DNA from: Montifringilla adamsi
Taxonomy: Eukaryota; Chordata; Aves; Passeriformes; Passeridae
Assembly (NCBI GenBank): GCA_017590115.1
Contig: JAGGNK010008670.1
Coordinates: 1,240,001-1,304,000, forward strand
DNA length: 64,000 bases
Direction: 5' to 3'
The translations under genes and the position numbers were made by a program. Below are positions 24,531 to 37,425 of this stretch, piece by piece. The stretch's first letter is position 1. The number at the start of each line of letters is the position of its first letter. The notes under the pieces are model-generated. The model was not told the DNA's origin and searched no databases. It was given only the letters and a program-made list of their open reading frames with translations.

Positions 24531-26945
24531 ATCCTGGAAAGCTCCAAACAGTGTGCAGAGCTTCTGGGATCTCTCAGCCTCCCCTCATCAAGGAGAGGAG
24601 CTCTTCAGCCAGGCTCCAGGTCACTCCCTGCTCAGGGCACCTGTCCCTCGGCCACCTCTCCAGAACAGCAACTCCATTAATTTGATTAAATTCCCAATGC
24701 CCAAACCTCGTGGTGTTGTAATAACAACGGGATCGGAGGTGGCAGCACACCCCCAAAATATCAGCCTTGAGAATTGCTGGGGTTTTGGGGGCTCTGATGT
24801 GTTGAGGACATAATTAATGGGATAACTTTACGCTTTCCATCGCAGGGCTCTGTCCTGAAAGGAGGGCTTCTCACTAAATGATCTGTCAGGACCACTGCTG
24901 GGTGGGTATGAGCAGAATTTTTATGTCCCGCTCATTAAATTACCACGGGCTATGACTTTCTAGGCACTGAAAGTCAAGGGGAATCGTTGCTGACTGACAG
25001 TCCAGGATTGCAGGTTACCAACAGCTGCCTCAAGTTGAATAAGACTGACAAATGACTGCTCCTCGCACAGGCCTGTAATAAAATCACCCTGTGACATGGG
25101 GGTGTCTGTGCAGGAGGGTGGTGGCACCCACAGAAGGAAGAAAGAATCGTTTATTCACAGGGGGGAAAAGGAGGAAGTTTCTGAAGTGTTCAGATTCAGC
25201 AGCAGCATGTTGCTCTGTGGAGTTAGAGCAGGCAGTGAGACAGCTAAAATCCATTTGTCTCCAAAAATCCCTTTGATTTGTTTCAATTTATGAATGAGCT
25301 GCAGAGAGCAAGGCAAGTGCCCAAGGAATGTAAATGAAGTGGCTGTGCCATGCTCTGTGAAAAAGGCCCCCAGACATCTGATGAAGGAAATTTTCTGTGA
25401 GGAAAACCCGGTTTGTTGGCATTTTGTGAATCCTAAAAATACCCCAAGACAAATAGTCTAACTCACTACTGCTGAAATTTCATTTACTTACCAACCACAC
25501 TAATGAGGCACTGCAGAGGGACTTCTAATTAGATCCACTTTATTCCTGTCACTGAAATTAATTTATTTGCTTCAGCTTCTAGAACTAGTTTGATATTATC
25601 CTGATTTTTAAGCCGGGCTGTACAAAGCTGCGGCTGGCTCTGATGTTTACACCCTCCTGACCCAAGGCTGGAAGTGCAGGCTTTGCTGCTGGGCTGGTCC
25701 CAAGCAGAAGCTCTTTCTCAGCAGGTTTGCAGCATCCCTGTGCTGAGCAGGAGCCAGGGGAGCTGCAGCCCTGGGCTGGCTGTCCCCAGAGCCCGGGGCA
25801 GCGCTCTAAGTAAGCACTAAAGCAGCAATATTGTGCCACTTGGCGATTTCCTGCCTCATGCATATTCAAAGAGGGAAGAGGCTGCATGCATAATTCATCA
25901 GCCATTACAATTGCATTATACTATTTATACTATTACTTCGGGAGCTGTTTAAATTAAGGGTTACAAATGGCTCGTTTGTTTTCCCCTGCTCCGGCAAGAG
26001 GGTTCAGCCCCTCCAAGCTGCTGGGAGGGCTCTGGCCGGGGCCGGGGACACAGAGGGGTCCCCAGCCAGGGCACCCAGGAACTTTGCAAACTTTTGTCCC
26101 ACTGGGATTTGATTTTTCAACGAATGGAGCCCCCTGGGTGAAAACGCAGCCCCAGGGTCCAGGAGAAGCTTGGTTGGGACTCTGGAATGCTGAATAAATC
26201 ACAGCTGTGACAGTGACATGGCTTGAAATCCTCTTCACACCCCAGTAAAACTCAGAGAAACATGGGAAACCCTCAGCTGGTAACTAATTGTCAACTAACT
26301 GCTAAACCCCAGGTCTGGCTGCACAGATTATGACTCTTGGTGCCTTTCCAAACATTATTTTATTAATATGAATAATATATTAACTATTGAACAGTCTGGA
26401 CTGCATCCAAACCACTCTGTTGTAAGTGCTTTGCTAAGACTTACCAAGGATATTTACTTCTCTAAACAACAGGCAACATTTGTATCGGTTTTGGTTTTAT
26501 TATTGTTTTACTAAATAGTTATGAGAGCACCACGAGGGGGATCTGAAGATTTTTAAAACGATTTGAAAGATAGTCCATAAAGTGCTTTACATCTTGGTGA
26601 GTTTAAAAGGTGAATTACTGTTCTTTAATAATTTAAAGAAAACCCTCCAGAATGCATTTTTAAATGTATTTCCAGCTAAACACAGGATCCTGTCCTGGGC
26701 TCTCATCACCAGGGGATCACGTCAGGATGAATCACAGCAGTCAGGGCCGTGTAATTGAGAGCAAAGCTGCCAAGGGAAGAGCTGCTCCCTGGGGACAGCC
26801 AGCAGATACCTCTGTTCATTACCCTGTGCCCAGGTCACAGGCCAGGGACAGATCTGATTTAGATATGACTTAAAATTCAATTCCTCAAAGTTTACTTAAA
26901 ATTACTGAGTTCTGCAAACGCTTTTCTAGAGGGATGGGGCATTAA
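24531..26945. other. Intergenic; AT-rich unique stretches
   Basis: 24,790-25,090 (ATTAAATTACCACGGGC and GTTGAATAAGACTGAC words) and 26,330-26,650 are repeat-free and AT-rich, and are candidates for conserved elements. No protein-coding signal. Confidence 0.4.
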
Positions 26946-27084
26946 ACAGGGAGAGGTTTAGAGGTTGGGTTAGATGCCCTTTGTGGTGGGAGGTCCCAGC
27001 TGGAGCTCAGGCAGCAGGAGCTGGGCTCGATGACCTTTGTGGGTCCCTTCAAACTCAGGTTACTCTGTGATTCTCTGATTCTGT
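26946..27084 (+). mobile_element. CR1 LINE 3' end
   Basis: 'ggcagcaggagctgggctcg', 'atgacctttgtgggtccctt' and a tail 'ctctgtgattctctgattct'. It is a short, diverged sense copy that abuts another sense copy beginning at about 27,085. Confidence 0.7.
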
Positions 27085-27292
27085 GAATAGGAAGGAATTC
27101 CTCCCTGTGAGGGAGGTGAGGCCCTGGCACAGGGTGCCCAGAGCAGCTGTGGCTGCCCCTGGATCCCTGGCAATGTCCAAGGACAGGTTGGAGCAACCTC
27201 AGATAGTGGGATGTGTCCCTCCTTGTGTCAGGGGGTTGGAATGGGATTATTTTCAAGGCCCCTTCCAACCCAAACCATTCTGGGATTAACAG
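27085..27292 (+). mobile_element. CR1 LINE 3' region
   Basis: 'ggaaggaattcctccctgtg', 'ggccctggcacagggtgccc', 'gctgcccctggatccctggc' and 'ccttccaacccaaaccattc'. This is the songbird-type CR1 3' sequence in sense orientation. It lacks the terminal repeats. Confidence 0.92.
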
Positions 27293-27537
27293 ATCCCCCC
27301 ACACCTTGCAGGACTCAGGGATCACACAACAACTGGAGAATATTCCATGAAAACAGACCTGGCTGTGACAGGAGGCCCTCTCTGCATCTGCAGGGCCAGG
27401 AGAGGCCCGGCCCTTCCCACGGCATTTCCCAGCCAACCCTGGCAGTGGATGCCAGGGCCCACAGGGCAGCTCAGACACCCCAGAGCTGTTCCCACCCCTG
27501 GCAGCACCCTCGCCTCCCCCTGCTCCATCGAGGGGAT
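27293..27537. other. Spacer between CR1 and minisatellite
   Basis: Unique sequence; no gene seen. Confidence 0.4.
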
Positions 27538-27802
27538 GGCTCCCACATCCCTTTGGGGCTGGCTCCCACATCCCTTTGGGGCTGGTTCCCACATCCCTTT
27601 GGGGCTGGCTCCCACATCACTTTGGGGATGGCTCCTACATCCCTTTGGGGCTGGTTCCCACATCACTTTGGGGCTGGTTCTCACATCACTTTGGGGATGG
27701 TTCTCACATCACTTTGGGGATGATTCTCACATCACTTTGGGGATGGTTCCCACATAATTTTGGGGATGGTTCTCACATCACTGTGGGGGTGGCTCCCTCA
27801 TC
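27538..27802. repeat. 23-bp minisatellite, about 11-12 copies
   Basis: The unit 'ggctcccacatccctttggg' plus 'gct' repeats every 23 bases. Later copies vary to 'ggttctcacatcactttgggg'. Since 23 is not a multiple of three, each frame cycles through three peptide readings, which explains open but meaningless frames here. Confidence 0.93.
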
Positions 27803-27905
27803 ACTTTCCAGGGCTTGGAGCAATCTGGAATAGTGAAAGGTGTCCCTGCACGTGGCAGGGGTGGGATGAGATGATTTTTAAGGTCCCTTTCCACCCAAAC
27901 CACGG
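27803..27905 (+). mobile_element. CR1 LINE 3' fragment
   Basis: 'ggcttggagcaatctggaat', 'aggtgtccctgcacgtggca' and 'aaggtccctttccacccaaa'. It begins directly where the 23-bp array ends, so the array may have grown inside or beside a CR1 copy. Confidence 0.85.
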
Positions 27906-30599
27906 GCACTGCCCCACGGTGCTGGTGAGCAGTGTCACGGTGATGCTGAGCCACCAGGGCCATTGTCCCCTGTCCCACCCCCAGCCCCAGGAGCTGTGCT
28001 CAACACTGGCAGGGAGAGGGTGAAGCCATCTCACCACACCCTCCCTGCCACTCTCAGCAACTTCAAGTCCAATAAAGGATGCTCAGAAGAAACACAATAG
28101 CGAGAGCGGAGCTGCCGCTGGAAATTAAATCTGAAAGACGAGTATTTATTCTTGTCGGGGCTCCTCGAGGAGCGCGGGCACACCGGCAGCATGTTAAACA
28201 CCGCTCAGGTTCAGCCAGACAAATGTCCAGGCAGCTCTGCTGCAATATCCATTTGAAAGGAGCTTAGTGCCACGAGCCTTTCATCTCAATATTCCTGAGG
28301 CCGGATTTGAAAGTGCTTAAGGTTAAATATTGCTCACTCTTGGAAAGAACAGTTCCATCTGTCTCGTAAAAAAAAAAAAGCTTTCAGTCTTGGAGGTGCT
28401 CAGGGAAACTCACCCATAAACACGGTCAGGAGAGGCTGCACAGGGAAAAAGACTCCTGTCCCAGGAGTAATTAGCCCCTCAAATTGAGCAAGGATTAATC
28501 CAAAAAATCCTTATATACAAAATTCAATCCATATTTCCTGTGAGGTGAATGAGCGCAACCCTGCCCGAGTCAGCGCTGCACAGCTGGATCCTCACATCTG
28601 TGCATCCTGAAGAGTGAGGCAAGGAGAAAAGTCCCATCTGACCCTGAAGGATCCCAGAAAGGCACTCCTGACGTGGTCCCTGGCCTCAGGACAGAGCCTC
28701 TGGGTGCTCCTGGCTGACTGGAAGCTGCCACAGCATCTCAGAGGCGCCAAGAGACTCTCAGGCTGCTAAATGCCCAATTCACTTTTGAAAACCGGATTTA
28801 AGCAGCTGGTTTTGAACATTTGTGGTAAAAGAGAGACCCGAAATAGCATTGTGTGATTTGGGGTGAAGTGCCCCGAGGCCTGGTGATAATAATTGTAGTG
28901 CTCTTTAGAAAGAAAAATGACATTTTTTTCAAGGCGGTGAAAGCCGCTGACGACATCCCTGGGGAGCTGGGGAAGCTTTGGAGAGGAGGAATTCTGTCTT
29001 TTCAGAGGCTGACAAATGACAGGCTCAGCAGCCTGGAACGTGTCTCCTGGAGTCCTGGATCAGACACAGAGTGACGCTGACGGTGCCCTGGGCCCGTGGT
29101 GACACCGGCCAGAGGGATCATGAGAACCCTGTCCAGCAGCTGGAAAAACCATCGGGTTTTCCAGGGGAGCTGGTGGGAAGCTCTGCTTTAGGAATCACTC
29201 CCTGCTCATCCTCAGGGAAGGAGCTGAGGTGGGTCCTGCTGGCAGGCTGGGAAGTGTGGCTGCTTCTCCTCTCAGGTCTGAATCATCCTGAGGGTGTCCC
29301 AAGGCCAGGAGAGAGGTCTGAAGGGTCCCAGTCCCTGCTGCTGGGCAAGTTTGTTGGAATAAAACTGATCCCAAGATTAAGCTGCTTTTAAATGGCTCCT
29401 CATTCTGTGAAAAACACTTTATTGTGCAGGTTGTCCTTCAGTTTGAAACCTCTTCCCACCACCATCCTCATTCCTGCTGCGTTTTCCCACTCTGCTCAGC
29501 CCTGTAAGGTCCCAACACGACCTGGGGTCTTTTTAACCCCCCCAACTCCAGTTTAATGATTGACTGGGAAGATGGTGCTGCACTGGTCACTCCACATTGC
29601 CAGGAGAGGCTTCCAAGGAAAACTGACTTTTAATGTATTGATCGCTGCTATTTGATTACACTGGGAAAAAGGTCGGAGAGAAAATGCCAATAACGGTGCA
29701 AAACTTGAAAGCAAATGAATGCTTTTCCATCGTCATCCTCCTGCCTCCCGCAGAGCAGCGGGGAGCAGAGCCTTGCGCAGAGGTTCTATGGTCAGGTCTT
29801 CTCCTTCCCACTGCAGCTGAAGCAGGGAGAGATGTGTGGTCTGGTCCTGATTAAATGGCCCCCATCTGTGCCCAAGGGTCACACCACTGACCCTTGGGTG
29901 TGGGTGTTGGGACAGCTCCTCAATGCCATGGGCACAGGAAAAAGGGTGCCAGGAACTCAAAACCCAGACACATCTTCAAAACCTATTTTCAAAATTGGTT
30001 TGAAAGAAGAGCTCTGATATTTTAAGTGACTCAGGAAGAACAGAGAATCACATGAAGTCCAGAGGCACCTACACCATGGATGTCCTTTGGTAGAAAGATT
30101 TTCCTGGACATTGGGATGTTTGTCTGGAGCCACTGCCAACCCATGCTCACCAAAAGGGGCTCTGTGGCCCCTGTGGAGGAAAAACAAACCCAGCCAGGAG
30201 GACCAATGAGAGATCTCACAGAAACACACAAAAGGGACCCAATCAATACCAATAAACTCCTTCAGATGGTGATTAATTAATAGCAATTAATTTTGAAAAG
30301 AAGAGGATATTGACTTAAATTGACAGAGGGGCTAACCTTTGAGCAATTCAGAGAAAACATCTTTAAAGCGCAGTGATTAAGTTGTAGAAAGTAATAAAAG
30401 GGCTACACTGCCTCCAGGACGAGCTGAACCCAGCTTGGGAGTGGTGTCAGGAGAGCTCTAATTAGACGTTGCAGCTTGATAAGGTAAATTGATTAGCTTG
30501 GCTCTGCCAGGTGGGATTTAAACAGGCATCTCAGTTTGGAACGTGTCCTTCGTACCAAGAGAGCCAAATTCTGGCAGATCATTAAAAAATGCCAAAAGC
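27906..30599. other. Intergenic, unique sequence
   Basis: 28,060-28,330 is a unique stretch with preserved CpGs ('gagctgccgctggaaattaa' and 'ctcgaggagcgcgggcacac'), unlike its surroundings, and could be a conserved element. The rest is ordinary. No gene recognised. Confidence 0.4.
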
Positions 30600-30722
30600 T
30601 TTGCAGGCTGGATGTGCTGCAGCAAGGGAGGCTCCATGGTGTCCCTGCCCGTGGCAGGGGTTGGAGTGAGATGATCCCTTCCAACCCAAACCATTCCATG
30701 GCTTTATGATTCCATGACACCT
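30600..30722 (+). mobile_element. CR1 LINE 3' end
   Basis: 'gtgtccctgcccgtggcagg', 'cccttccaacccaaaccatt' and the tail 'ccatggctttatgattccat'. Sense orientation. Confidence 0.88.
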
Positions 30723-33700
30723 CACCCCCTGAGAGGTCACAGCCATTCCAAAACCTTCTTATTCAAGGGAGAACAAATGTCCAAATGTCCCCGTGTCATC
30801 CAGGCCCTGCTGCTGGGACACGGATGGATGCTTCACTGGAAAGCATTCCTGCAGGTTCCTCACTCCTCAGAAGGTTTTGGCAGCCTTTCCTTCTGATCCA
30901 GGCACAGGGATTGTTGTCTTTGAGCGAGCGAAGCTCCGGAGTCAAACCTGGGTTAGGCTGGGGTTGAATTAAATTAATTGTGAGCTGGTGTTAGGGACAT
31001 GGGGCCTAAACTCCGCTCCGACAATTTGCTGATAATTAATTATGAGTAATTGGTTGTTGCCAGGCCGCGTGTGGTGATGGCCAAGTGGGCAAAGCCCGTG
31101 GCCACAGCAAACGTGAGTCAGCCTTGTTTTGTGGGATTCTCGTTTTCCTGGGAATGTGAATTATTGAAACCCTCCTGGAAAGGAGACAGAGACATCTGGT
31201 AGCTCTTTGTGGCGGGAGCAGGAGACACAACAGCTCAGCAGGTCAAAATTGTCTTCTGAAGGCCTTCATTTCTTCTCCCTTTTCTTCCTCGACATCCTGA
31301 AGTCCTGGCAGATGATTTGAAGAGAGTCCTAACCATAATCAAGCAAAACCAATTTCACAACCTTCATAAAATGCATCCCCCAGAATGACCCTCCATCACA
31401 ACAGGATGCTCAGAAATTCCTGAAATCTGCTCCTGCTGGGAGCTCCCCCCGGGCAGGAGAGCCCAGCTGTGGGTTTTCCAAGGAAGAGGCTGTTTCTTTT
31501 TTAAATAACTTTGCTCTACCTTTATTCTTGAGTGGAACAACGATTCAGGAGCTGAAGGAAATGGTTAATCACAGCCACATTGTCTGGGATGCAGCATGTG
31601 GGCTTGAGCATTATCTGATCGCTCCGTGGGTTTGGAAAAATTGTCTCCTTTCCCAAAAAATGCCGTTTTTAGCTGGTTTTTACAGGTCTGGTGAGCTCCT
31701 TCAGAGCAGGCACGGAGCTGTTTACTAACAATTATTTCCAAACAAATAATTAAAAGCTGATTTTGATAAAACCTTAAAAATAGAGGCATTCTAGAAACCT
31801 TCTCAGCTTGTTTTGAAATAGCTCTTTTAAATGTCAGCGGATGAAAACATCATCCAGCAACAGGGAGCTGGGCCCTGTTTTGAAAAACAAATAGCAGTGA
31901 TTGGATTCAGCTGTGCAACAATGGGAATGCTGGAAAAGCCCAGCCAGGGCTTCACCCCCACGGAAGAGCCCCGTCCTTCCCCCAGCTCTGGGGCCACGGG
32001 CAGGAGGCAGAGCCCAAGAGGTGCCAGAGCCTCGTGGAGAACCCCTTGTCATCCTTTTTCTGGACAAAATAAAGCCATTTCTGTTGGCAGAGATTTGGGA
32101 AGGATCCCAAGGCGTGATCGGGTTTCTCCCTCCGAGCTGAGAGGCTGAAGACAGCCCTGTCTACAACGGCTCGTGGAGCAAATAATTATTGAGGCTGAGG
32201 ACCTAAAATGACCTTGCAGAAAGAAAAAATTGTTATGGCAAGGGAGAAAAACCCACCCCAAGAGGGTCTATTGTTAATGGCTGGCACCGTTATAAAGTTC
32301 ACAATTGGTAACTTTTTAAAAGATTATTTTTCCCCAGATTTTTTGTGTTTTGTGCAAATCTGACTTGAAAGGAATACCATTCTCTCAGCCCTCTCCCAAC
32401 TCTGGTGTTTGCAGCCATGAGCAGCCCCTAAACTTGTATTTCAGCACTAAAGACAATTGCAGAAGCAGATCCAGATTCTGATATGACTTTTTAAAAACAA
32501 ATAAACATCCCCCAGTGGGATTTGCAGCCCGTGGCTGCAGGGCCATGCTGATGAGCGGGAGCTGGAAAAGCTCATTTTTGGGGCTCACTGAGGCACAGAG
32601 GGAACCAAACCAGTTCTTGGCTGTTCCAGCAGAGAGTGAGAGAAGAAAACCAAATGCAGGCTCCGAAAATGAGATGAGGTTTTTAGATTTCTCTCGATAT
32701 TATTAATCTACAATGCTGCCTTTTAGCACTGTTGACCAACATTTTAATACAATTTAAGCTGGCATTGCTCCTGACGGCTCGGGAACCATCACAAGCTGAT
32801 TTTGGTGTTGCTTTTTGACACATTAACGGGTGAGGACAACACTGCATCCCACTGGAGTCAGCCAGGAGGTTTCTTCTTGCTTGTAGGGCTGGAGGAACAA
32901 GAGTGAGACCTCAGCCTTGGGGTCCCTGCAGGTCATGATCCAGCAGCAGACCCCCAGTGAGCCACTTCCAATGCGGTGGAGCCTTGAGCCGTGAAAAATG
33001 AAGAAAGAAAGGGGGAAAAAAGAGAAGCAAATTGAAACAACAGAACATTGGACTGTTCTAAATGTCAGTTTATCTCTGTTTTAAATATCAGTCTAATTCA
33101 ATTTTAAATGTCAAGGCCTGATTCTCCTCCAGGTCACACAGGACTGGTGTGGGCCCTCCCTCCCTGCTGGGCTGCAGAGCCCAGGGATGGCTCTCCAAGG
33201 GGGCTGCGGGCTCAGAGCCTCCTAAAATCACCCAGCAGCAGCAGCCTGGCTTCCCCAAAAACTGGGAGGAAAAGGAGATGTGAGGGTCTCTGAGCAGAGT
33301 AAAGGATCTCGTGGATGGGACACCCCCTGAAGCTGTGCCACGAAGGACAAAGCTGCTCCTGCTGCGGCCTTCCCGACCACGAGAGCTCTGCTGGCTCCCA
33401 GGAACCCTCAGGAATACTTTTGATAGAAAGCTGTGGATTTTTCGGTCAAGACTTGCAGCAAAGGGACTTTTATAATAATATTTTACTGGCTGTTGCATGC
33501 CTGGTATTACACGGGAAAGAACAAGATAGGAAACACATGTGCAGATATTATTTGCTGCAGAAGTTAAATTCCATCAAAGACCACAGAAATATTTACGTTT
33601 CTAGTTTGTAATGAAAAACTGAGTTGTAATTATGGATTTGCAGAGGTGGGAGCACAATATCAGCATGGCATTTATGAAAAAAATATTCATTCCCAATGCT

Positions 33701-35820
33701 GAAGCCCCCAGTCAGAGTGAATCTTGGAAATACAGGGACACCTCCCTTCATAAAGCTGCTACAGCATGTCCATAATCCCTTTTCTTTTATGATCCAACTC
33801 ATGCACAGAATTTAATAAAATTGTATTTGCTTTACCAAAGACACTGAGTGCACACATGTGGAAGGATAAAGAGAGAATGTCTCCGGCAGGGGGAAGACGT
33901 TCAGCTCCACCATGGAGAGGAGTGAGGTGGGAATGTGGCTGCCCAGCAAAGGCTGCAGCATTAAATCCTTGCGCCAGAGACACCATCCGAGGTCAGGGAG
34001 TCTTTGGAGCCCTTGACAGATGGAATCTTGTCCTGCTGAGGAGTCAGGGAAGGGTTTGTTGGTTGAGGACACAATGAGAGCTCTGCCCAGGCTGGTCTGG
34101 AGGGGACCAAGGTGCATCCAAGGGATGTGTCCCAGCACAGTGACCATGATCCCGCTGTGTCCCCTCCCCGGGGGTGTGCCAGGGGACACTGTGCTGCCAG
34201 GCCACCAAAACACCTCCTGGAGGTCACCACTCCTGAGCCAGAGTGTCTGCAGGGAGCAACGTGTGTCTGTTTTGTCCAAATTCAGCTCATTTTCAGTTAC
34301 TGATCAAATGTGATCGCTGTTGGACATCCTGTGGATTACCTTCACTCAGAACTGGATGTAGGACCAGGAAATTTTCACATTTTGCCTCCAAAAGCTCCAG
34401 CAGAGCCAGATGTTGCTTCTGCAAAGGCTTCTCCAAAGCCAGCAAAGTCCAGAGCTCAGGAAGTGGCTGTGGCTGCCAGGCAGGAAGCTCCTGTTTGGTG
34501 GGATAACATTCATCCTTCAAACAGCATTTTGCACACGCTTAGGGATGGAGATATTTAGTGCAGGTGCTCTGGTGACCAGGGGAGCTCAGGAGCTTGGCTT
34601 CTCCAGCACTTTGGTCCTTTCTCCTGCACTGGGAAGGTGCAAACGCCCTCCTGGGATCACCCAGGTGGGCTTGAGGTGTTCACACACTTCTCCCATCACC
34701 CATTTGGGAAAAATCCTGCTGCCTCGTGTGGGTTTTCCTGGGAGAACCTGGGGGGGCTGCACCTCCCACCCAGCATTGCTGACCCACTGGTGATGCCCAA
34801 ACCCTGTTTGAGAGCCCGGACATTGTCAGAAATACTTTCAAAACTGGTTAAAATGAAGAGAGATGATTTTTCAGTGCTCAGTCTGAGACAGCCAAACTAA
34901 GAATAACTAAAACAAACTCTACTAATGAGCAAAAAAATCCTTGGCTATGGCTGTGTCCAATGGTGGTGACGATTCTTTATTGATTAGGTTGAACAGGATT
35001 GCTCTCTAATTATGTGACCCACTGATGTTCTAAAAATGTTGGCGAAAACTCAGAGTTGGAGCTGGTTATTAAACAAGGTTTTAGCCCTGGGTTTGCCTTT
35101 AATCAATCATAACAATGTGGTTGAAAGGATTCATTGAGCACATTTGGTTTTTCCCCCCCATTTTGCAGGGGTTGGGTGGCAGAGGAGCTGGCACAGCCTG
35201 CAGACCACCACGGCTGCTCCATGAATTATAAGGAGCTAAATTTCCAATGCTCCAGCCACCTCCCTGAGTGGTGTCACCCTACAGGCATTAGGGGAGAGCA
35301 TTTTAATAATGAAAAGCTTAAAAATTATAGATCTGTAAGGGTCGAATAAGCTGTCACACCTTCAATGAAGATAACAGATCTGTACAAGCACCTAAAATAT
35401 TCCTGCAGACTTTGGAATTTAGGCTTATGGCATAATAGCATTTGCACAATAATTCAATCTAATTGTGTAGGGGAGCTGTAAAACTGCTCCATCTCTGATG
35501 CTTTACTGTGCAGGGGGAAAAAAAAAAAGGATGCTGTTCCACCTTTTTCGCTGACATCTAATGTTTCAGGTTTTTAAAAATATTGTATAAAGACTGAGAT
35601 TTATTTCCTAAGATGTTTCATTAATGGTTGTGGCAGGCAGCTGGCCTGAGGTTTGACACACAATAAAATCCATGTCAAGAATATTAAAGATAGTGCAAAA
35701 GATAACTATGAATTTACATTCAAACAGGCTTTTGACAAAGCCATTGCAACAGGCTCCTAATCAGGTCTTGAGACCCAGCCTGCCCTCTCTTTAAACCCGT
35801 GATCTTGAAAAGGAGCTTTA
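30723..35820. other. Intergenic, unique sequence
   Basis: About 5 kb without a recognised gene or transposon. 30,960-31,060 has several AATTAATTA words. 32,160-32,360, 33,440-33,680 and 34,900-35,100 are AT-rich and unique. 35,330-35,760 is AT-rich with a short A run at 35,518-35,528. Open frames here are short and featureless. Confidence 0.4.
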
Positions 35821-36140
35821 AATTGGAAATTATTACACATTAAAACCTCAACATGGACCGGATCGAAGCGGATCGATATCTTGCCGAGCACAATAAATCA
35901 GCTGCTGCTCTGCGGTTACTGTTTGCTGAACATATTTAAATTTTCTTGTAACAAATTAATTCCAACATTTTCTCTTGATTGAATTAGGGCAAGTGTTGGA
36001 GCTGTCACAAGTATTTCACTGCTTCAGGGAGACAAATTGCTCGTCTGGACATGGGTAACAAGCCAAAGTGTTGAGTCCCTGATAATCTTTCCACTAATTC
36101 TCCATTACAGCAAAATGAAGCCATAAATCACCGTGACAGC
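35821..36140. promoter_or_regulatory. Candidate conserved non-coding element
   Basis: Unique sequence with clustered, preserved CpGs inside AT-rich DNA ('atggaccggatcgaagcgga' next to 'gatcgatatcttgccgagca'), followed by TTTAAATTTTCTTG and AATTAATTCC words. CpG retention at low GC content is unusual for neutral bird DNA. Function is inferred only. Confidence 0.35.
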
Positions 36141-37104
36141 TGATCGATGCAAACATTGTTTCCGCCATGATTGCCAGCGCTCCCCGCGGACCCACTGTCC
36201 GCTCACAATTCCCGGGAATTACTCCCCGGCCAGGCTCCCCGGCCTCGCTCCGCAGCCGCTCCCGTGCCACAAGTAACCATCTCATTTCGGGGCTCTCAGC
36301 CCTCCCCCAAAACTGCAAATATCCCTCGTGGTGCCCCGTTTGGGGCAATCCGTTAAAGCTCGGAACCCTCCCTCCCGCCATCGCTCTTCCGGCCTAAAAA
36401 AATGGGATTTTAAACCTCCTGTTGTATAAAATGATTCTGCGGGGTTGTAACAACGTCAGGCTCCAGCCCTGTCGCTTCCCCTTAACTAACTGGTGGCAAG
36501 TTGGATGAAATTACTTGACCCTTTATCGAGTTCTGCTAATGCCTTCTAAAAAAGAAATTAAAGCCGCCCGCGGCGCGGCCCCCGGCAGCTCTCCGTGCAC
36601 ATTTAATTCCAGGGAAGATGGATTAAGTAGTTCCCAGGACTAATTCACACCGAGGTGGCTCCGTGGTGCTCCTGGCTCTGGACAGGGAACCCGGGAAGGA
36701 ACCACAGAGCCTGGAAAACTCTGTGTGGGTTCTCAGCCCCAATCCAGACTGGGAATTCTGGACTGAGATGGGGCTGGAGCGGTGCTCCGAGGGAGGAAGG
36801 CTTCAGCACCAAATGGGGATGTGGCAAGGAGGAAAGATGGGGAAAGTGCTCCTAGGAAAGCCTGAATGCCATGAAGGAGCTGTTTGCATGGCTGAGATAA
36901 TGTAATAAAAGGGATGAAAACAATGGAGAAGTGGTTCCAGGAGAGCCTTAGGATTGCTGATGGAATGTTGTCCCCATGTGTCACTGAGAGCAGCACGGGG
37001 ACCCCACTCTGGGACAACTCGGTGTGGTTGGACCTCTGACCAGGCAGGGCTGGATGTCACAGCCCTAAACTCTCCCAGCCACCAGGGCACCTCAGCATCC
37101 TCAG
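36141..37104. other. Intergenic, unique; possible element at 36,410-36,620
   Basis: 36,160-36,400 is GC/CpG-richer than its surroundings. 36,410-36,620 joins AT-rich text (GAAATTACTTGACC, TAATGCC) to a CpG-rich patch 'gccgcccgcggcgcggcccc'. No exon-like frame with splice sites is recognised. Confidence 0.35.
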
Positions 37105-37425
37105 GAATAATTGAGCTTGGAGAAGCCCTCTCAGACCATCGAGTCCAACCGTCCCCAGCACTGCCAAGTGCCACATCCCCAGGGCTGTCAAACCTCCAGG
37201 GATGGGGCTCCACCACTGATCCAACCATCCCCAGCACTGCCGAGGCCACCGCTGGCCCACGTCCCCAAGTGCCACATCCCCAGGGCTGTCAAACCTCCAG
37301 GGATGGGGCTCCACCACTGCCCTGGCACAGGACACCCCTTTTGGTGAAGAAACTTCCCAAATATCCAACCTGAACCTCCCCTGGCACAACCTGAAGCCGG
37401 TTCCTTTGTCCTGAGCACAGCAAGT
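37105..37425 (-). mobile_element. CR1 LINE 3' fragment with internal tandem duplication
   Basis: Reverse complement of the CR1 3' UTR ('accatcgagtccaaccgtcc' through 'tccaacctgaacctcccctg'). The block 'aagtgccacatccccagggc' with 'caaacctccagggatggggc' occurs twice, about 105 bases apart, showing a duplication within the element after or during insertion. Confidence 0.9.

Noticed and set aside
27211..27833. Overlapping open frames with WGWLPHPFGAGS-like repeats
   Set aside because: Translation of the 23-bp minisatellite, whose period rotates through all three frames.
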